Shown here: piece after piece, positions 6,883 to 16,054 of the stretch | How the letters are laid out: each line of letters starts with the position of its first letter | How positions within the stretch are numbered: the stretch's first letter is position 1 | Source of the DNA: Gammaproteobacteria bacterium | GTDB lineage: Bacteria; Pseudomonadota; Gammaproteobacteria; DSM-16500 | Length of the DNA: 16,784 nt | NCBI GenBank assembly: GCA_013287235.1 | Contig: JABDEF010000025.1 | Coordinates: 502-17,285, forward strand | Direction of reading: 5' to 3' | The notes under the pieces: model-generated | The model's database searches: none | The model's input: only the letters and a program-made list of their open reading frames with translations | What the model was told of the DNA's origin: nothing | Made by a program: the position numbers and the translations under genes

Positions 6883-9800
6883 ATGCCAAATGGTCCATCT
6901 GGCCCTTCATCTGCAAGTACCGCGTTAATAGCTGCAATGCCATCAGCAACACTCACAGGTTCAGCGCAAGGTTTTCAAAATAGCACATTAAAATCCATAG
7001 ACATTTTCGAAAAATGTAAAGGAGAGGATAATGTGATGAAAAAAATTCAAGAAATGATTAAAGCATTTGATAGCGAATTTCGAGATGTCGATAAACAATT
7101 TTCCGGTTTAAATATTTTTAAAGATTCATTAAATGCGGATGATGTAGAACTATTTCCAGTCGCTGATTTTTCTCGCCAAAAAATCGCGATCATACCAGAA
7201 GCGATTTCACAAGGCGTTGGATTAATCACTTCTCATGGCATACAAACGGTTTCTGATTTTCTGATTGCAAGTAAAGCAGTCAGTTCGATGCAGAGCATCC
7301 AACCGCCAGAGAATATATGGCAACCCAGTCAATTGATTGAAAATGCACACGAGAATTTTTTCGCATGCTGCAAACATTTTATGAATAACATAAATCCTTC
7401 AAAATTGAATGAAAAAGTCGAAGGAGAATTTATTCAAGACATGCCTTCTGGATTGAAAACACATGCTCTATCAGCAATATCTACCGCTCAAGTATCTTTT
7501 GCGGTTTCTGTCGAAACACCGACCGTCGTTGCAAGTTTACTTTGGGATACGGTGGGTTCTTTTTTACGAAATTTTCAGGGAACAATCTTAGATATCTCAA
7601 CATGTAATATTCAAGAGGAAAAAGTATTAGCCGCAATAGATCAAAGTTTTAAATCCCTATCCAATGGAAAACCCTCAAAAGAATCATGCTTTGAAACCTT
7701 AGATAATCTCAATCATTTAATCGATGTTCTAACAGATATGGAGGCAAGTAACAAACGCATATCTCACGATTTGGTAACGGATGCAAAACCTTTTACAAAA
7801 GTCTCTTATCTTGCAACAATTCCTTTTATTTCGAGTCTTAAATTAATCGTTAACAGTGCATTAGGTTGTCTTTTAGCAAGTGAAGCAATCGAAAATAAAA
7901 TAGATTCTGTTGAATCTAAAGTATTAAGCAATGAAGCCAGTAGTTTAGATGAAAAAAAACAAAATCCAGAAAATTCTCATTCACATTCGAAAAATATTAT
8001 TTCGTTAACCGGGCGCTTTAAAAATATGAATCAAGCTTTAGAGGAAGCGGTTAGGGCTAATGAAAAGCTTCAAGGTTCGGAAGATGCCTCTTCCGTTTTA
8101 GCAGTAGGAACCGCATCTATTCTTGCAAGCTCTGCGCTCGCGATACTTCCGCTATTAGTGATAGAACTAGGAAGCATTGTACAAGAAACCGCAGCAGGCA
8201 TACGCTTTTCAGAAAGGAGTAGTGATCAAATTTTTAAGCAATCTGATATCGTGTCACAAACGCATGATAATGTTGGCGAAGAACTTGATATTCTCTTTTT
8301 AGAAGCGATAAAAACGAAAGATGCACTGGAGATGGCGAATGAATTAGGAAATACATCTCCTTTTATTTTCGGTCTCACCCGTGCCAGTGTTTGTGGAGGA
8401 GGAGCTGCCGCACTTGCTACATTAGCTGGCGCACACTCCGCGCTCAGAGAAATCCGAACTACGCCTGAAACTTTCTCAAAATTGAAAGCCAATTCTAAAT
8501 TGAAAGATGAAGAAATACGCATGGTTGATCAATCCATAAGAGAAATAAAACAGATGCATCATCAAGCCTCTTCAGCATTATCTACCAGTGCACCTAACCA
8601 TGTGACAGGTGAGAGTGCATTAGAATCCATTTTAAATAAGGTCATATTGGCAGGGCGGATCAGCGAAACCGATATGCATGAACTTAAAAACCGTCCAGAT
8701 TTAAATAGTGTGGGAAAGGCATCGGTAGGTGTTGAAAATAGTTTTGTCAGTGATTTAACGCATACAGGCGAATTTTTAATAGGTGCTTTAGCGGCTACCG
8801 CCTTTGTCGCACTTGAAAGTAGTATCAGTATAGAAGCTGTATTTAAAGCTTGTGGCAATACTTTGATAGAGTTAATGCATGATTTAGCAAATATTCAAGA
8901 ATGGAGCAAAGGTCCGGATAAAACGAAAACGGGAGAGAGTAATTCAAACTTAAGTTTTTTAAGCAATGGATTGCGTTTGTTAGCAGAAAATAAATCAAAT
9001 GATGCCCCCAGTTCACAATCTTCTCTTTTTAGTACGGTAAAACTATTAGAAGCGATCAGCTCACGTTCACTGACAGTTTTTCTCATGCAACATGGCGTTA
9101 TTGCTGATGCATTGCGGAATTTAACAAGACCGCATGAAGTGCCGGATGAAAAATCAAAATCACGCATGCGAACAAAAGCTTCTGCAAGAGAAGAAGTGAT
9201 TGACGCATTAGCAAATGTCATAGAAGAGCGTTTAAATAGAGAAGACAAAGATGTTCCTGGATTAAATCATGATATCGCATCACAATTACAATCATTTTCA
9301 AGACAGCGGATTGTTTCAGCTTTAACGGGTGAAATGACACTCATTGAACCTTTTTTTGTACTGGGTGAATTATTCACTGCAGGATCAAGAGCGGCCCCTG
9401 GTCATGATCAAGAAGCATTAGTCCAAAGTTCTCCCAGCAAACAGGCAAGCATCCTTTCCAATATGATCCAAGGATTTATTTTAGCATCCATCGATGCTGC
9501 TGCAGAATTAGATCATCTTCAGGAAAATCAATCTTTATTGGGTACACATCAACAATCAAGAAATTCTGATAAACGTACATTTATGTCAACGGGTTATGTA
9601 TGTGTATCCCTGGTTGAATCGGTGGAATCTATTATAGGTCGATCATTTACTTTATTAGATAGTAAAAAAATAAGTGATCATTCGGATGAAATATCAGAGC
9701 ATACAAAAGCTGAATTTTTAGGAAATTTAAAGCTTTCGACAGGTCAAGTAAAGGCGGATAGTCATCTCGGCCAACCCGAAAGTGCTATTTGTAGTATTTC

Positions 9801-11169
9801 TGCGTTACGTTCAACCCTCACGCACTTAAGTGCGGCTCTAAAAGAATGTGCGGATGAATTAGCGATAGATGTGCGTAAAACGGAAAGTGATGATTTTGTG
9901 AAGCATGACTTACAAATGCATACGATGCAAGCAACTTTGATGCGTCATATGGCGACTGCATTATCTACATGCGCAGATTTGATTACACGTGCACTTGCAA
10001 CGGGTAGCGGTTTATCTTTTTCGCATATTATTTTATTAGGGAAAGTAGATCAAGTACGTGAACTTATCCATTCTCGTGACGAGAGTTTAGTGCCACACCA
10101 AAATAAATCCAGTCAAAGTAGCTCACGCGATTGTGGTAGCGATCTATCGTTGGTTACGGGTCTTAGTATTGATATTGCGATGTCTGCTGTGACGAATTTA
10201 ACTAAAATGTTACTGATGGCCTCTTTGTTAGGATCAGATGTTTTACTATCAGTCGCAAAAATTTTAGAAATTTTAATACTCGATATTAATCCAGGAGAAC
10301 GATTTCGACATGAAATGCAAGCATTAAGCGTGCCAAATATTGAGTCTCAAGGATTTAGCGAACTACTCAAACAAAATATTTTATCCATAGGTGTTGTACC
10401 TACCATTAGTACAGGCCAATTATCTGTAAGTAAAAATGAGGAATGTATACGCTCCACCTTACAAGATTCATTTTTATCCTTACAAAATAGAGCCAATGAA
10501 ATGATTGATGGGATGAAAGTATTGGAAGATACAGATGTTAAAGAAGATAAAGAAAATAAAAAAGATCTTAAACAGTATATTTTCCAGATATTAAAAACAC
10601 TAGACTCGGATTTAGGCGATGTAGAGTGTCACTCACTCATTGATCGATTTGATAAAGGTGGTATTGCTTTATCCAGTTATCACGAAAAATTCGGTGGAAT
10701 ACTTAATTTTTTAGAGGAAAAAGAAGATCGAATCTTAAAATCTGTTAATGCTAGCAATATTAAGAATATCTACAATACGAAATCGTTAATTGAAAAATTT
10801 ATTAAAAATATGTTTGATAAATATTCTGACTTTTTAAATCAAACGGACGACCATCTAGAAGATCCCTTGAAAAAATTTAATCAAGCATTAGGGACATCGC
10901 TTACCGAAAAAGCTAAAGAATTACATGCATATGTGGTTCACGGGATTGCTGAAAAACTTTATGAGTCAAAACATCTCACCCGTGCAACATTGTGGCATAA
11001 ACCAAGAGTATCTTTTAATATAGAGGGTTTTATTGAAAAATATAATTTCATAAAAACGATAAATTCCCCTTTGTTACAGGAATCGAAAGAGCAATCTGAA
11101 ATAGAAGCCAGTCTTTTACAAGTGGAGGAAGCAAGGCGACAAAGGGCAGCGAGGCAAAGTAAGGCGTAA
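6883..11169 (+). CDS. Giant helix-rich orphan protein, 1428 aa, probable effector
   Basis: I do not recognise this protein. ATG 6883 follows AAGGAA (6870-6875) at a good distance. The N-terminus is a low-complexity Ser/Gly/Pro stretch without a signal peptide. From about residue 107 to 1135 the chain alternates hydrophobic or amphipathic helices with polar Ser/Asp/Lys linkers. Hydrophobic blocks begin near 107, 207, 307, 407, 500, 630, 715, 811, 903, 1016 and 1092, close to a 100-residue period; the most membrane-like are 410-434 (ASSALAILPLLVIELG), 631-645 and 1109-1133. Residues 1150-1428 are charged and helical. The C-terminus has a glutamate-rich stretch (QESKEQSEIEASLLQVEEA) then a basic tail (RRQRAARQSKA), resembling the E-block of Dot/Icm substrates. 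No catalytic motif was found. It appears monocistronic, with a repeat on each side. Function is unknown; an effector or host-membrane-associated scaffold is inference. Confidence 0.85.
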   Translation: MPNGPSGPSSASTALIAAMPSATLTGSAQGFQNSTLKSIDIFEKCKGEDNVMKKIQEMIKAFDSEFRDVDKQFSGLNIFKDSLNADDVELFPVADFSRQKIAIIPEAISQGVGLITSHGIQTVSDFLIASKAVSSMQSIQPPENIWQPSQLIENAHENFFACCKHFMNNINPSKLNEKVEGEFIQDMPSGLKTHALSAISTAQVSFAVSVETPTVVASLLWDTVGSFLRNFQGTILDISTCNIQEEKVLAAIDQSFKSLSNGKPSKESCFETLDNLNHLIDVLTDMEASNKRISHDLVTDAKPFTKVSYLATIPFISSLKLIVNSALGCLLASEAIENKIDSVESKVLSNEASSLDEKKQNPENSHSHSKNIISLTGRFKNMNQALEEAVRANEKLQGSEDASSVLAVGTASILASSALAILPLLVIELGSIVQETAAGIRFSERSSDQIFKQSDIVSQTHDNVGEELDILFLEAIKTKDALEMANELGNTSPFIFGLTRASVCGGGAAALATLAGAHSALREIRTTPETFSKLKANSKLKDEEIRMVDQSIREIKQMHHQASSALSTSAPNHVTGESALESILNKVILAGRISETDMHELKNRPDLNSVGKASVGVENSFVSDLTHTGEFLIGALAATAFVALESSISIEAVFKACGNTLIELMHDLANIQEWSKGPDKTKTGESNSNLSFLSNGLRLLAENKSNDAPSSQSSLFSTVKLLEAISSRSLTVFLMQHGVIADALRNLTRPHEVPDEKSKSRMRTKASAREEVIDALANVIEERLNREDKDVPGLNHDIASQLQSFSRQRIVSALTGEMTLIEPFFVLGELFTAGSRAAPGHDQEALVQSSPSKQASILSNMIQGFILASIDAAAELDHLQENQSLLGTHQQSRNSDKRTFMSTGYVCVSLVESVESIIGRSFTLLDSKKISDHSDEISEHTKAEFLGNLKLSTGQVKADSHLGQPESAICSISALRSTLTHLSAALKECADELAIDVRKTESDDFVKHDLQMHTMQATLMRHMATALSTCADLITRALATGSGLSFSHIILLGKVDQVRELIHSRDESLVPHQNKSSQSSSRDCGSDLSLVTGLSIDIAMSAVTNLTKMLLMASLLGSDVLLSVAKILEILILDINPGERFRHEMQALSVPNIESQGFSELLKQNILSIGVVPTISTGQLSVSKNEECIRSTLQDSFLSLQNRANEMIDGMKVLEDTDVKEDKENKKDLKQYIFQILKTLDSDLGDVECHSLIDRFDKGGIALSSYHEKFGGILNFLEEKEDRILKSVNASNIKNIYNTKSLIEKFIKNMFDKYSDFLNQTDDHLEDPLKKFNQALGTSLTEKAKELHAYVVHGIAEKLYESKHLTRATLWHKPRVSFNIEGFIEKYNFIKTINSPLLQESKEQSEIEASLLQVEEARRQRAARQSKA

Positions 11170-11181
11170 CACTTCAAATTA

Positions 11182-11214
11182 CCGTCGTCCCGCGGCTTGT
11201 CCGCGGGACGACGG
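11182..11214. repeat. Perfect 14-bp GC-rich palindrome
   Basis: CCGTCGTCCCGCGG (11182-11195), loop CTTGT, then the exact reverse complement CCGCGGGACGACGG (11201-11214). It stands out sharply from the AT-rich surroundings and resembles dispersed intergenic palindromes known from Rickettsiales and other Proteobacteria. Followed by ATTCTTTT, it could also end transcription of the 1428-aa gene. Confidence 0.85.
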
Positions 11215-11220
11215 ATTCTT

Positions 11221-11242
11221 TTCCCGCCTTCGCTGGAATGAC
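11221..11242. repeat. Second, imperfect palindrome next to the 11182 repeat
   Basis: TTCCCGCC, TTC, then GCTGGAA pair with a mismatch; TTCCCGCCTTCGCTGGAATG is a common form of dispersed intergenic repeat in Proteobacteria. Together with 11182-11214 it makes a composite repeat that fills most of the gap between the two giant genes. Confidence 0.6.
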
Positions 11243-11271
11243 AGAGTTATTAAAAAAATAGAGAAAAAACC

Positions 11272-14200
11272 ATGGACCCTAGAAAATTCTCCCAAGAAGA
11301 ACAAAAATCCTTAATAAAAACATTAAATATTTATTTTCCACATAACAATGCTCAAATCGCATGGGAAAACGCAGCACCGTTGTTAGCTATGTTAGCCACT
11401 GATCGAGATATTGCGAAAAAACTCAAAGAAAATTATCAGTTGCTGAGTGAACCTAGCGCTATAATAAAAAACTTAAATACCATAGCGAATCGCTTCACTC
11501 AAAAAGGGATATTAGAAGAAGGAAAAATTGCTAACCCCTATTTTTATCGTTTACCCATCATTATGGGAGAGTATCCTCGTCATACCAAAAAAATTAATCA
11601 TGCCATCAAAGCATTTAATCAAATTATTGAAGGTTATCATCAGGCATCTAAAAGAGATATGAGCGTTACATTGAATGGTGAAAAGTTAAATCAATGCTTT
11701 CAGGATATTGTCAGTAAAATCGCCGAATATGGGCAATTTTGTTTTTTAGATTCGCTCACAGATTTAATCAATATGATGCACGGATTTTCGAATATTGATA
11801 TGCATTTCGAACAAAACGAATTATTGAGCAACCCCATCGAAGAAAAAAAAAGCTATCCAGTAAAATCTAAAAAAAAACATAAGCCCCATATTCAAATCAC
11901 AGCTTCCAAAGAAGAAAATATTTCGGGTTCCGAAAATCCATTTATTGAGCAGAGTATCTATGCTATTAACCGTGCCGGACGTTTGGTATCAGAAAGCAGC
12001 AAACTGGTGGTCAATGGATTTGGTTTGAAATTTGGTGGACACTTCGATGGATTGTTAACGCATACTCCTACCCTCATTCAAGTGGGAGACTTATATTCTG
12101 TATTATGGCGTGAATTATCGCAGCGAATGGAATTACCACCGGAGAGAAGTGAAGATGCGATTAAATTAAAAATTGTTTTATTATGGACATTACAAAGTTT
12201 AAGCATGGTGATTGAATCTACGGCTGAGATAGAAGAGCCAAATGATTATTACATGAGTCCATTCAGCACAGAACCTGAAGCTTTTATGACGCCTGTGGCA
12301 ATAAAAAAAAGATTAAATGACGCCATAAAAGCGCAAAAATGTACATTCACAAAAGAAGAATTACTTACATTAAGTGATTATTTGAGCCAAGTGATTTTTC
12401 GGATGCAATTTAATATCAGTGAATCCTTAGGCATAGGCGCAAATGATGATGACACGGTAAGCTTTTCAAATGATGGAAGGGATTACATTTATCAATTTCA
12501 TCAAGATGAATCCGCATGGGCTTCTCGTTTCGCACATATCAGCCTGCATCGACAAGGTCCCGCCCAACCACACATGAATGCAATGAAAGGTGTTCAGCAT
12601 GAATTAGCGGCGGCACTTATCACTGAAACCAAACGCATGAATGAATTACAGCGGTCTGAATATGAAGAAACGGTTTATCATGCGCTGATCGATAATGTCG
12701 TGACTGACCTTTTTCCGCATCCAGATTTTTTTGAAAATAAAGATCCAAAATATAAAAAATATCGTAAACTATATATTTTAACAAAAAATGAGTCTGATGA
12801 GACGCAATTAGTTTCTTACCAAGAAGAAAGTACAACCGGCATATTTAAAGAAGATGGGAAAACCATGCCGCGATTTAGACGCGCTGGCACCATTGATGTG
12901 CATGCGTTACCAAAAGACCATTCAGAAATTTCAACAGGATCAAAATCATTTAATAGCAGAAATCCCTTAGCTGCTAAACAATTTCAATATGCGCAAGCGC
13001 TGCAAGGTGGGATACGCGGGGATTATATGTATAACCCCGTGGGGCTGGATGGCTTTATAGCTGATAGTTTCAATGGGCAAGTAATAAAATATAACGATGG
13101 TTCATTTGTCCCTTTTATTGGTATCATCCCTAAAAATTTTGATAAAGCATTCAAACTCCCCACAGAGCTTTGCGCATCCTTTGTGATACGCATGTTACAT
13201 TCTTCACGATTAATGTCTCATTGTCCTACTTTTCGTTTAAATTATGATAAAATGAAAGCTTGCTTTTTACCTAAAAAAGAAATGATTCCTGATTTACCAG
13301 AAATATTAAGGGATTCATTATTTTTACAAGAAAAATTGCAAGCACTTAAAAATAGTTTAGATAAAAAAACAGAAGATTTAAGTTTCCGCGAGAGTGAAAA
13401 AATATTAGCTGCTTTATTTAAAAATATCATTTACCAATTACGTGAGCGAGGATCAGAAGATGATATATTTTTAATACCTTATCATCATTTAATGAAAAAC
13501 CCACATTTTTTGCAAACACTCAGTCGAGATAATTTTGAAAAAATCATTCGTGTTTTAAAAATTAATGCCCCCACGAAAGATAATTTGGCAAACAAAGCAT
13601 TTATGACGAAAGCTTTCTATTTAGAAAAACTGATTCATGCTTTTTATCCAAAACCCAGCAAAAAAACTGCCCGTAAAATTCAACAACAAGCGAAAGCTTA
13701 TCAAAAGCCGTTGACAAATCACGCTGATCTACAAGATTATTTTAAGAAATTATCTGAAAATCCGCGCGCTAATTTTTCTCGTCAGCAATCGCCTGGCATG
13801 ATATTTATGAAATTGAGAGACGATACAGCAAAAGAGAAAAGGACCTTAGCGCAAAAACGTGCTGATTTCGATCGCATGCATGATAAAAATTTTTTATCAG
13901 GCTATCGTGATCCGGAAGGTAGTTTAGTCTTGAAACCCACCAATGTTGATGAACTGTTAGATTTTGCTGCGAAAGGCGTTGCTAAATTTTCTATTGGTGT
14001 GCAAGACAATTCAAATCCTTTAGGACAAATCATTACAGCACCTTTTATAGGTGCTTATCTTGGCGCGAAAAATTCCTATCTTCATAACGATCACGCAACG
14101 TCGAGAGTTTATTTAGTACCCTTACGATTTACCGCAGGACTCGTGAGTGGCACACTAGAAAGTGGCATTAAAGTGGTTTCATACGGACTTAAATTTATCG

Positions 14201-16053
14201 CACATCCTGCTGTCCGAGCGAATGATGCTATTGTCTATTGCACTTCAAAAATGGATACGAGCAGAATCACGGGGAAAGTTTCGATGGCAGGGATATTTGT
14301 GCCCGCATTATTTGGATTTTTGGTAGGAACAATCGAAAGTATTGGTAAATTACTGTATGATTGTACACTTGCGCCTATCAATGATGGTCTAGAATTTTGT
14401 CGTAAATTTTCTAAAGACAAAAAATCATCGCCCTTTAATGAACATCCTTTATATCTACACGCCACACCGGATAATGAACCAGGTTTTAAAGTGAGGATGA
14501 GCAATGAAGTGCGAGATGCCTTATTGCTACCACCTGCAAAGGGAATATTAATTAAGAAATTAAAAAGGTTTGTTAGGGAAATTATCACAATAGCATATCC
14601 TAATATTATCGGTAGAGAAAGAGAAATTATTGCTGATCATCTTATTTCAGCATCTATTTTAACAGATAAACAATGGAAAGTATTTTATAGTTATTTTGAT
14701 CGTGATACCGAATTAGAAAAGTTGCTAAACAAAAATCGAAATACAATTAATACCTCACTTCTCTCAGCTGCTTATCGCTGTTTCTTAGAAAGATCGAGTG
14801 AAAGAACGCGGTTCAAGAAAATCGGAGAACGCTATAAACTCTTGCCAGAACAAGTGTGGACATTGAAAACACTCGCGGAATTTTATTATCAGCATCCTAC
14901 TGAACAAGAAAATATTATCACCTATTTTTCTGAAGAAGGGAAAATCAGAAAGAAATTGGATAAAATAGATCGCTATTCACAAAAATTACATGATGCCGTG
15001 ATGCAAGCATTTTATCTCAAAAATCATATGCACATTTTCACGTACGATAAAAATAAAATGAAAGAAGATCTTCAAAAAGCATATAAAACTATCGCAGCAT
15101 TACAAGTTGAAATGAAAGAATTAAAAGAAGACAGTAGCGGAACATTCGAAATTGATTTAGTGGAAATTAATGAAAATATTGTCCAACTAAATCATTTAAT
15201 CAAAAAATATGAAACTCAAATTGCTTTTTTATCTATCCTTAATACGAAAGTTGTCGAAGAGAATCAAGCGGTGCTAAGCATCAAAGACAAAGCACATTTA
15301 AAATGGAAATTATTTGCAACCAGAGAATTAACTCACAAGTTTTTATCTCAGCAAGATATAGATGTTATATTCAAAATTTTCGAAACTATTCCTGCTTTAC
15401 AAAAAACCATCATGAATTCTAAATTGACACAATTTAAAACATATACTCTTTTATTAATGCAATTATGTAGTTCTACTCATGTCGATATATTTTATGAATC
15501 CTATTTACAGCTTAAAATAGCTATTCAATTGACTTTAAAAATAGAACAATATCCTGAAAATTTGTTACCTTTATTAGAAGATTTTGTGAATGTCACAATG
15601 AATACCGCTCTTAATAAAACTTTAGATATTATGGATGGAAAAGAAGTGATAAATCCACTGACACAATCTAAAGCGATAGGTGCTTGGTTAAGGGTAGCGC
15701 ACGAGCGTAAGAGTGATTTCAACTCCCTATTGTCACAACAGCTCGATCAACCATTTTTACATCTTACTATTTTGCGGCAAGCTTATATTATTCATGCTTT
15801 AGAAACTTATATGCAAATAACGCGCCCAAATGAACGAATTCGCAAAACAGGATTACAAAGATTATTACGCATGCATTATGTAGAGAATAATGCAATTAAA
15901 AAAAATGGCATGCCACATTACGAAAAAAGGGATATTGACGATTTCGAACCTTATTTAAAAACGCATGGTATTTTTGGCCCCACATTTTGCTATGCTGACG
16001 CACGCGTTAAAATCAAATCTCAAACTATTGTTCGTATAAAAAAAGGAGCATAA
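11272..16053 (+). CDS. Giant orphan protein, 1593 aa, membrane-like repeat motif
   Basis: I do not recognise this protein. ATG 11272 has only a weak site upstream (AGAGAAAA), so the start is the first plausible one rather than a certain one. Residues 1-900 look soluble and mixed, with a lysine-rich linker near 190-210 (KKSYPVKSKKKHKPH). Residues 917-1030 hold three related hydrophobic, glycine-rich segments: APFIGAYLGAKNS (923-935), VPLRFTAGLVSGTLESGIK (949-967) and VPALFGFLVGTIESIGK (1010-1026), which could insert into or lie on a membrane. A charged helical, coiled-coil-like region covers about 1262-1320 (MKEDLQKAYKTIAALQVEM). The C-terminus is basic (IKSQTIVRIKKGA). No signal peptide and no catalytic motif are seen. 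It probably shares an mRNA with the next gene, one base away. A secreted host-membrane-acting protein is an inference from neighbours and composition. Confidence 0.85.
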   Translation: MDPRKFSQEEQKSLIKTLNIYFPHNNAQIAWENAAPLLAMLATDRDIAKKLKENYQLLSEPSAIIKNLNTIANRFTQKGILEEGKIANPYFYRLPIIMGEYPRHTKKINHAIKAFNQIIEGYHQASKRDMSVTLNGEKLNQCFQDIVSKIAEYGQFCFLDSLTDLINMMHGFSNIDMHFEQNELLSNPIEEKKSYPVKSKKKHKPHIQITASKEENISGSENPFIEQSIYAINRAGRLVSESSKLVVNGFGLKFGGHFDGLLTHTPTLIQVGDLYSVLWRELSQRMELPPERSEDAIKLKIVLLWTLQSLSMVIESTAEIEEPNDYYMSPFSTEPEAFMTPVAIKKRLNDAIKAQKCTFTKEELLTLSDYLSQVIFRMQFNISESLGIGANDDDTVSFSNDGRDYIYQFHQDESAWASRFAHISLHRQGPAQPHMNAMKGVQHELAAALITETKRMNELQRSEYEETVYHALIDNVVTDLFPHPDFFENKDPKYKKYRKLYILTKNESDETQLVSYQEESTTGIFKEDGKTMPRFRRAGTIDVHALPKDHSEISTGSKSFNSRNPLAAKQFQYAQALQGGIRGDYMYNPVGLDGFIADSFNGQVIKYNDGSFVPFIGIIPKNFDKAFKLPTELCASFVIRMLHSSRLMSHCPTFRLNYDKMKACFLPKKEMIPDLPEILRDSLFLQEKLQALKNSLDKKTEDLSFRESEKILAALFKNIIYQLRERGSEDDIFLIPYHHLMKNPHFLQTLSRDNFEKIIRVLKINAPTKDNLANKAFMTKAFYLEKLIHAFYPKPSKKTARKIQQQAKAYQKPLTNHADLQDYFKKLSENPRANFSRQQSPGMIFMKLRDDTAKEKRTLAQKRADFDRMHDKNFLSGYRDPEGSLVLKPTNVDELLDFAAKGVAKFSIGVQDNSNPLGQIITAPFIGAYLGAKNSYLHNDHATSRVYLVPLRFTAGLVSGTLESGIKVVSYGLKFIAHPAVRANDAIVYCTSKMDTSRITGKVSMAGIFVPALFGFLVGTIESIGKLLYDCTLAPINDGLEFCRKFSKDKKSSPFNEHPLYLHATPDNEPGFKVRMSNEVRDALLLPPAKGILIKKLKRFVREIITIAYPNIIGREREIIADHLISASILTDKQWKVFYSYFDRDTELEKLLNKNRNTINTSLLSAAYRCFLERSSERTRFKKIGERYKLLPEQVWTLKTLAEFYYQHPTEQENIITYFSEEGKIRKKLDKIDRYSQKLHDAVMQAFYLKNHMHIFTYDKNKMKEDLQKAYKTIAALQVEMKELKEDSSGTFEIDLVEINENIVQLNHLIKKYETQIAFLSILNTKVVEENQAVLSIKDKAHLKWKLFATRELTHKFLSQQDIDVIFKIFETIPALQKTIMNSKLTQFKTYTLLLMQLCSSTHVDIFYESYLQLKIAIQLTLKIEQYPENLLPLLEDFVNVTMNTALNKTLDIMDGKEVINPLTQSKAIGAWLRVAHERKSDFNSLLSQQLDQPFLHLTILRQAYIIHALETYMQITRPNERIRKTGLQRLLRMHYVENNAIKKNGMPHYEKRDIDDFEPYLKTHGIFGPTFCYADARVKIKSQTIVRIKKGA

Positions 16054-16054
16054 T

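Noticed and set aside
8226..9248. Minus-strand open frames of about 100 codons inside the 1428-aa gene
   Set aside because: They mirror the long plus-strand gene, have Ser/Ala-rich shadow composition, no ribosome sites and no recognisable motifs.
14235..14588. Minus-strand 117-codon frame opposite the membrane-like part of the 1593-aa gene
   Set aside because: It is antisense to a long, convincing frame and its hydrophobicity is what reading the opposite strand of that stretch would give.
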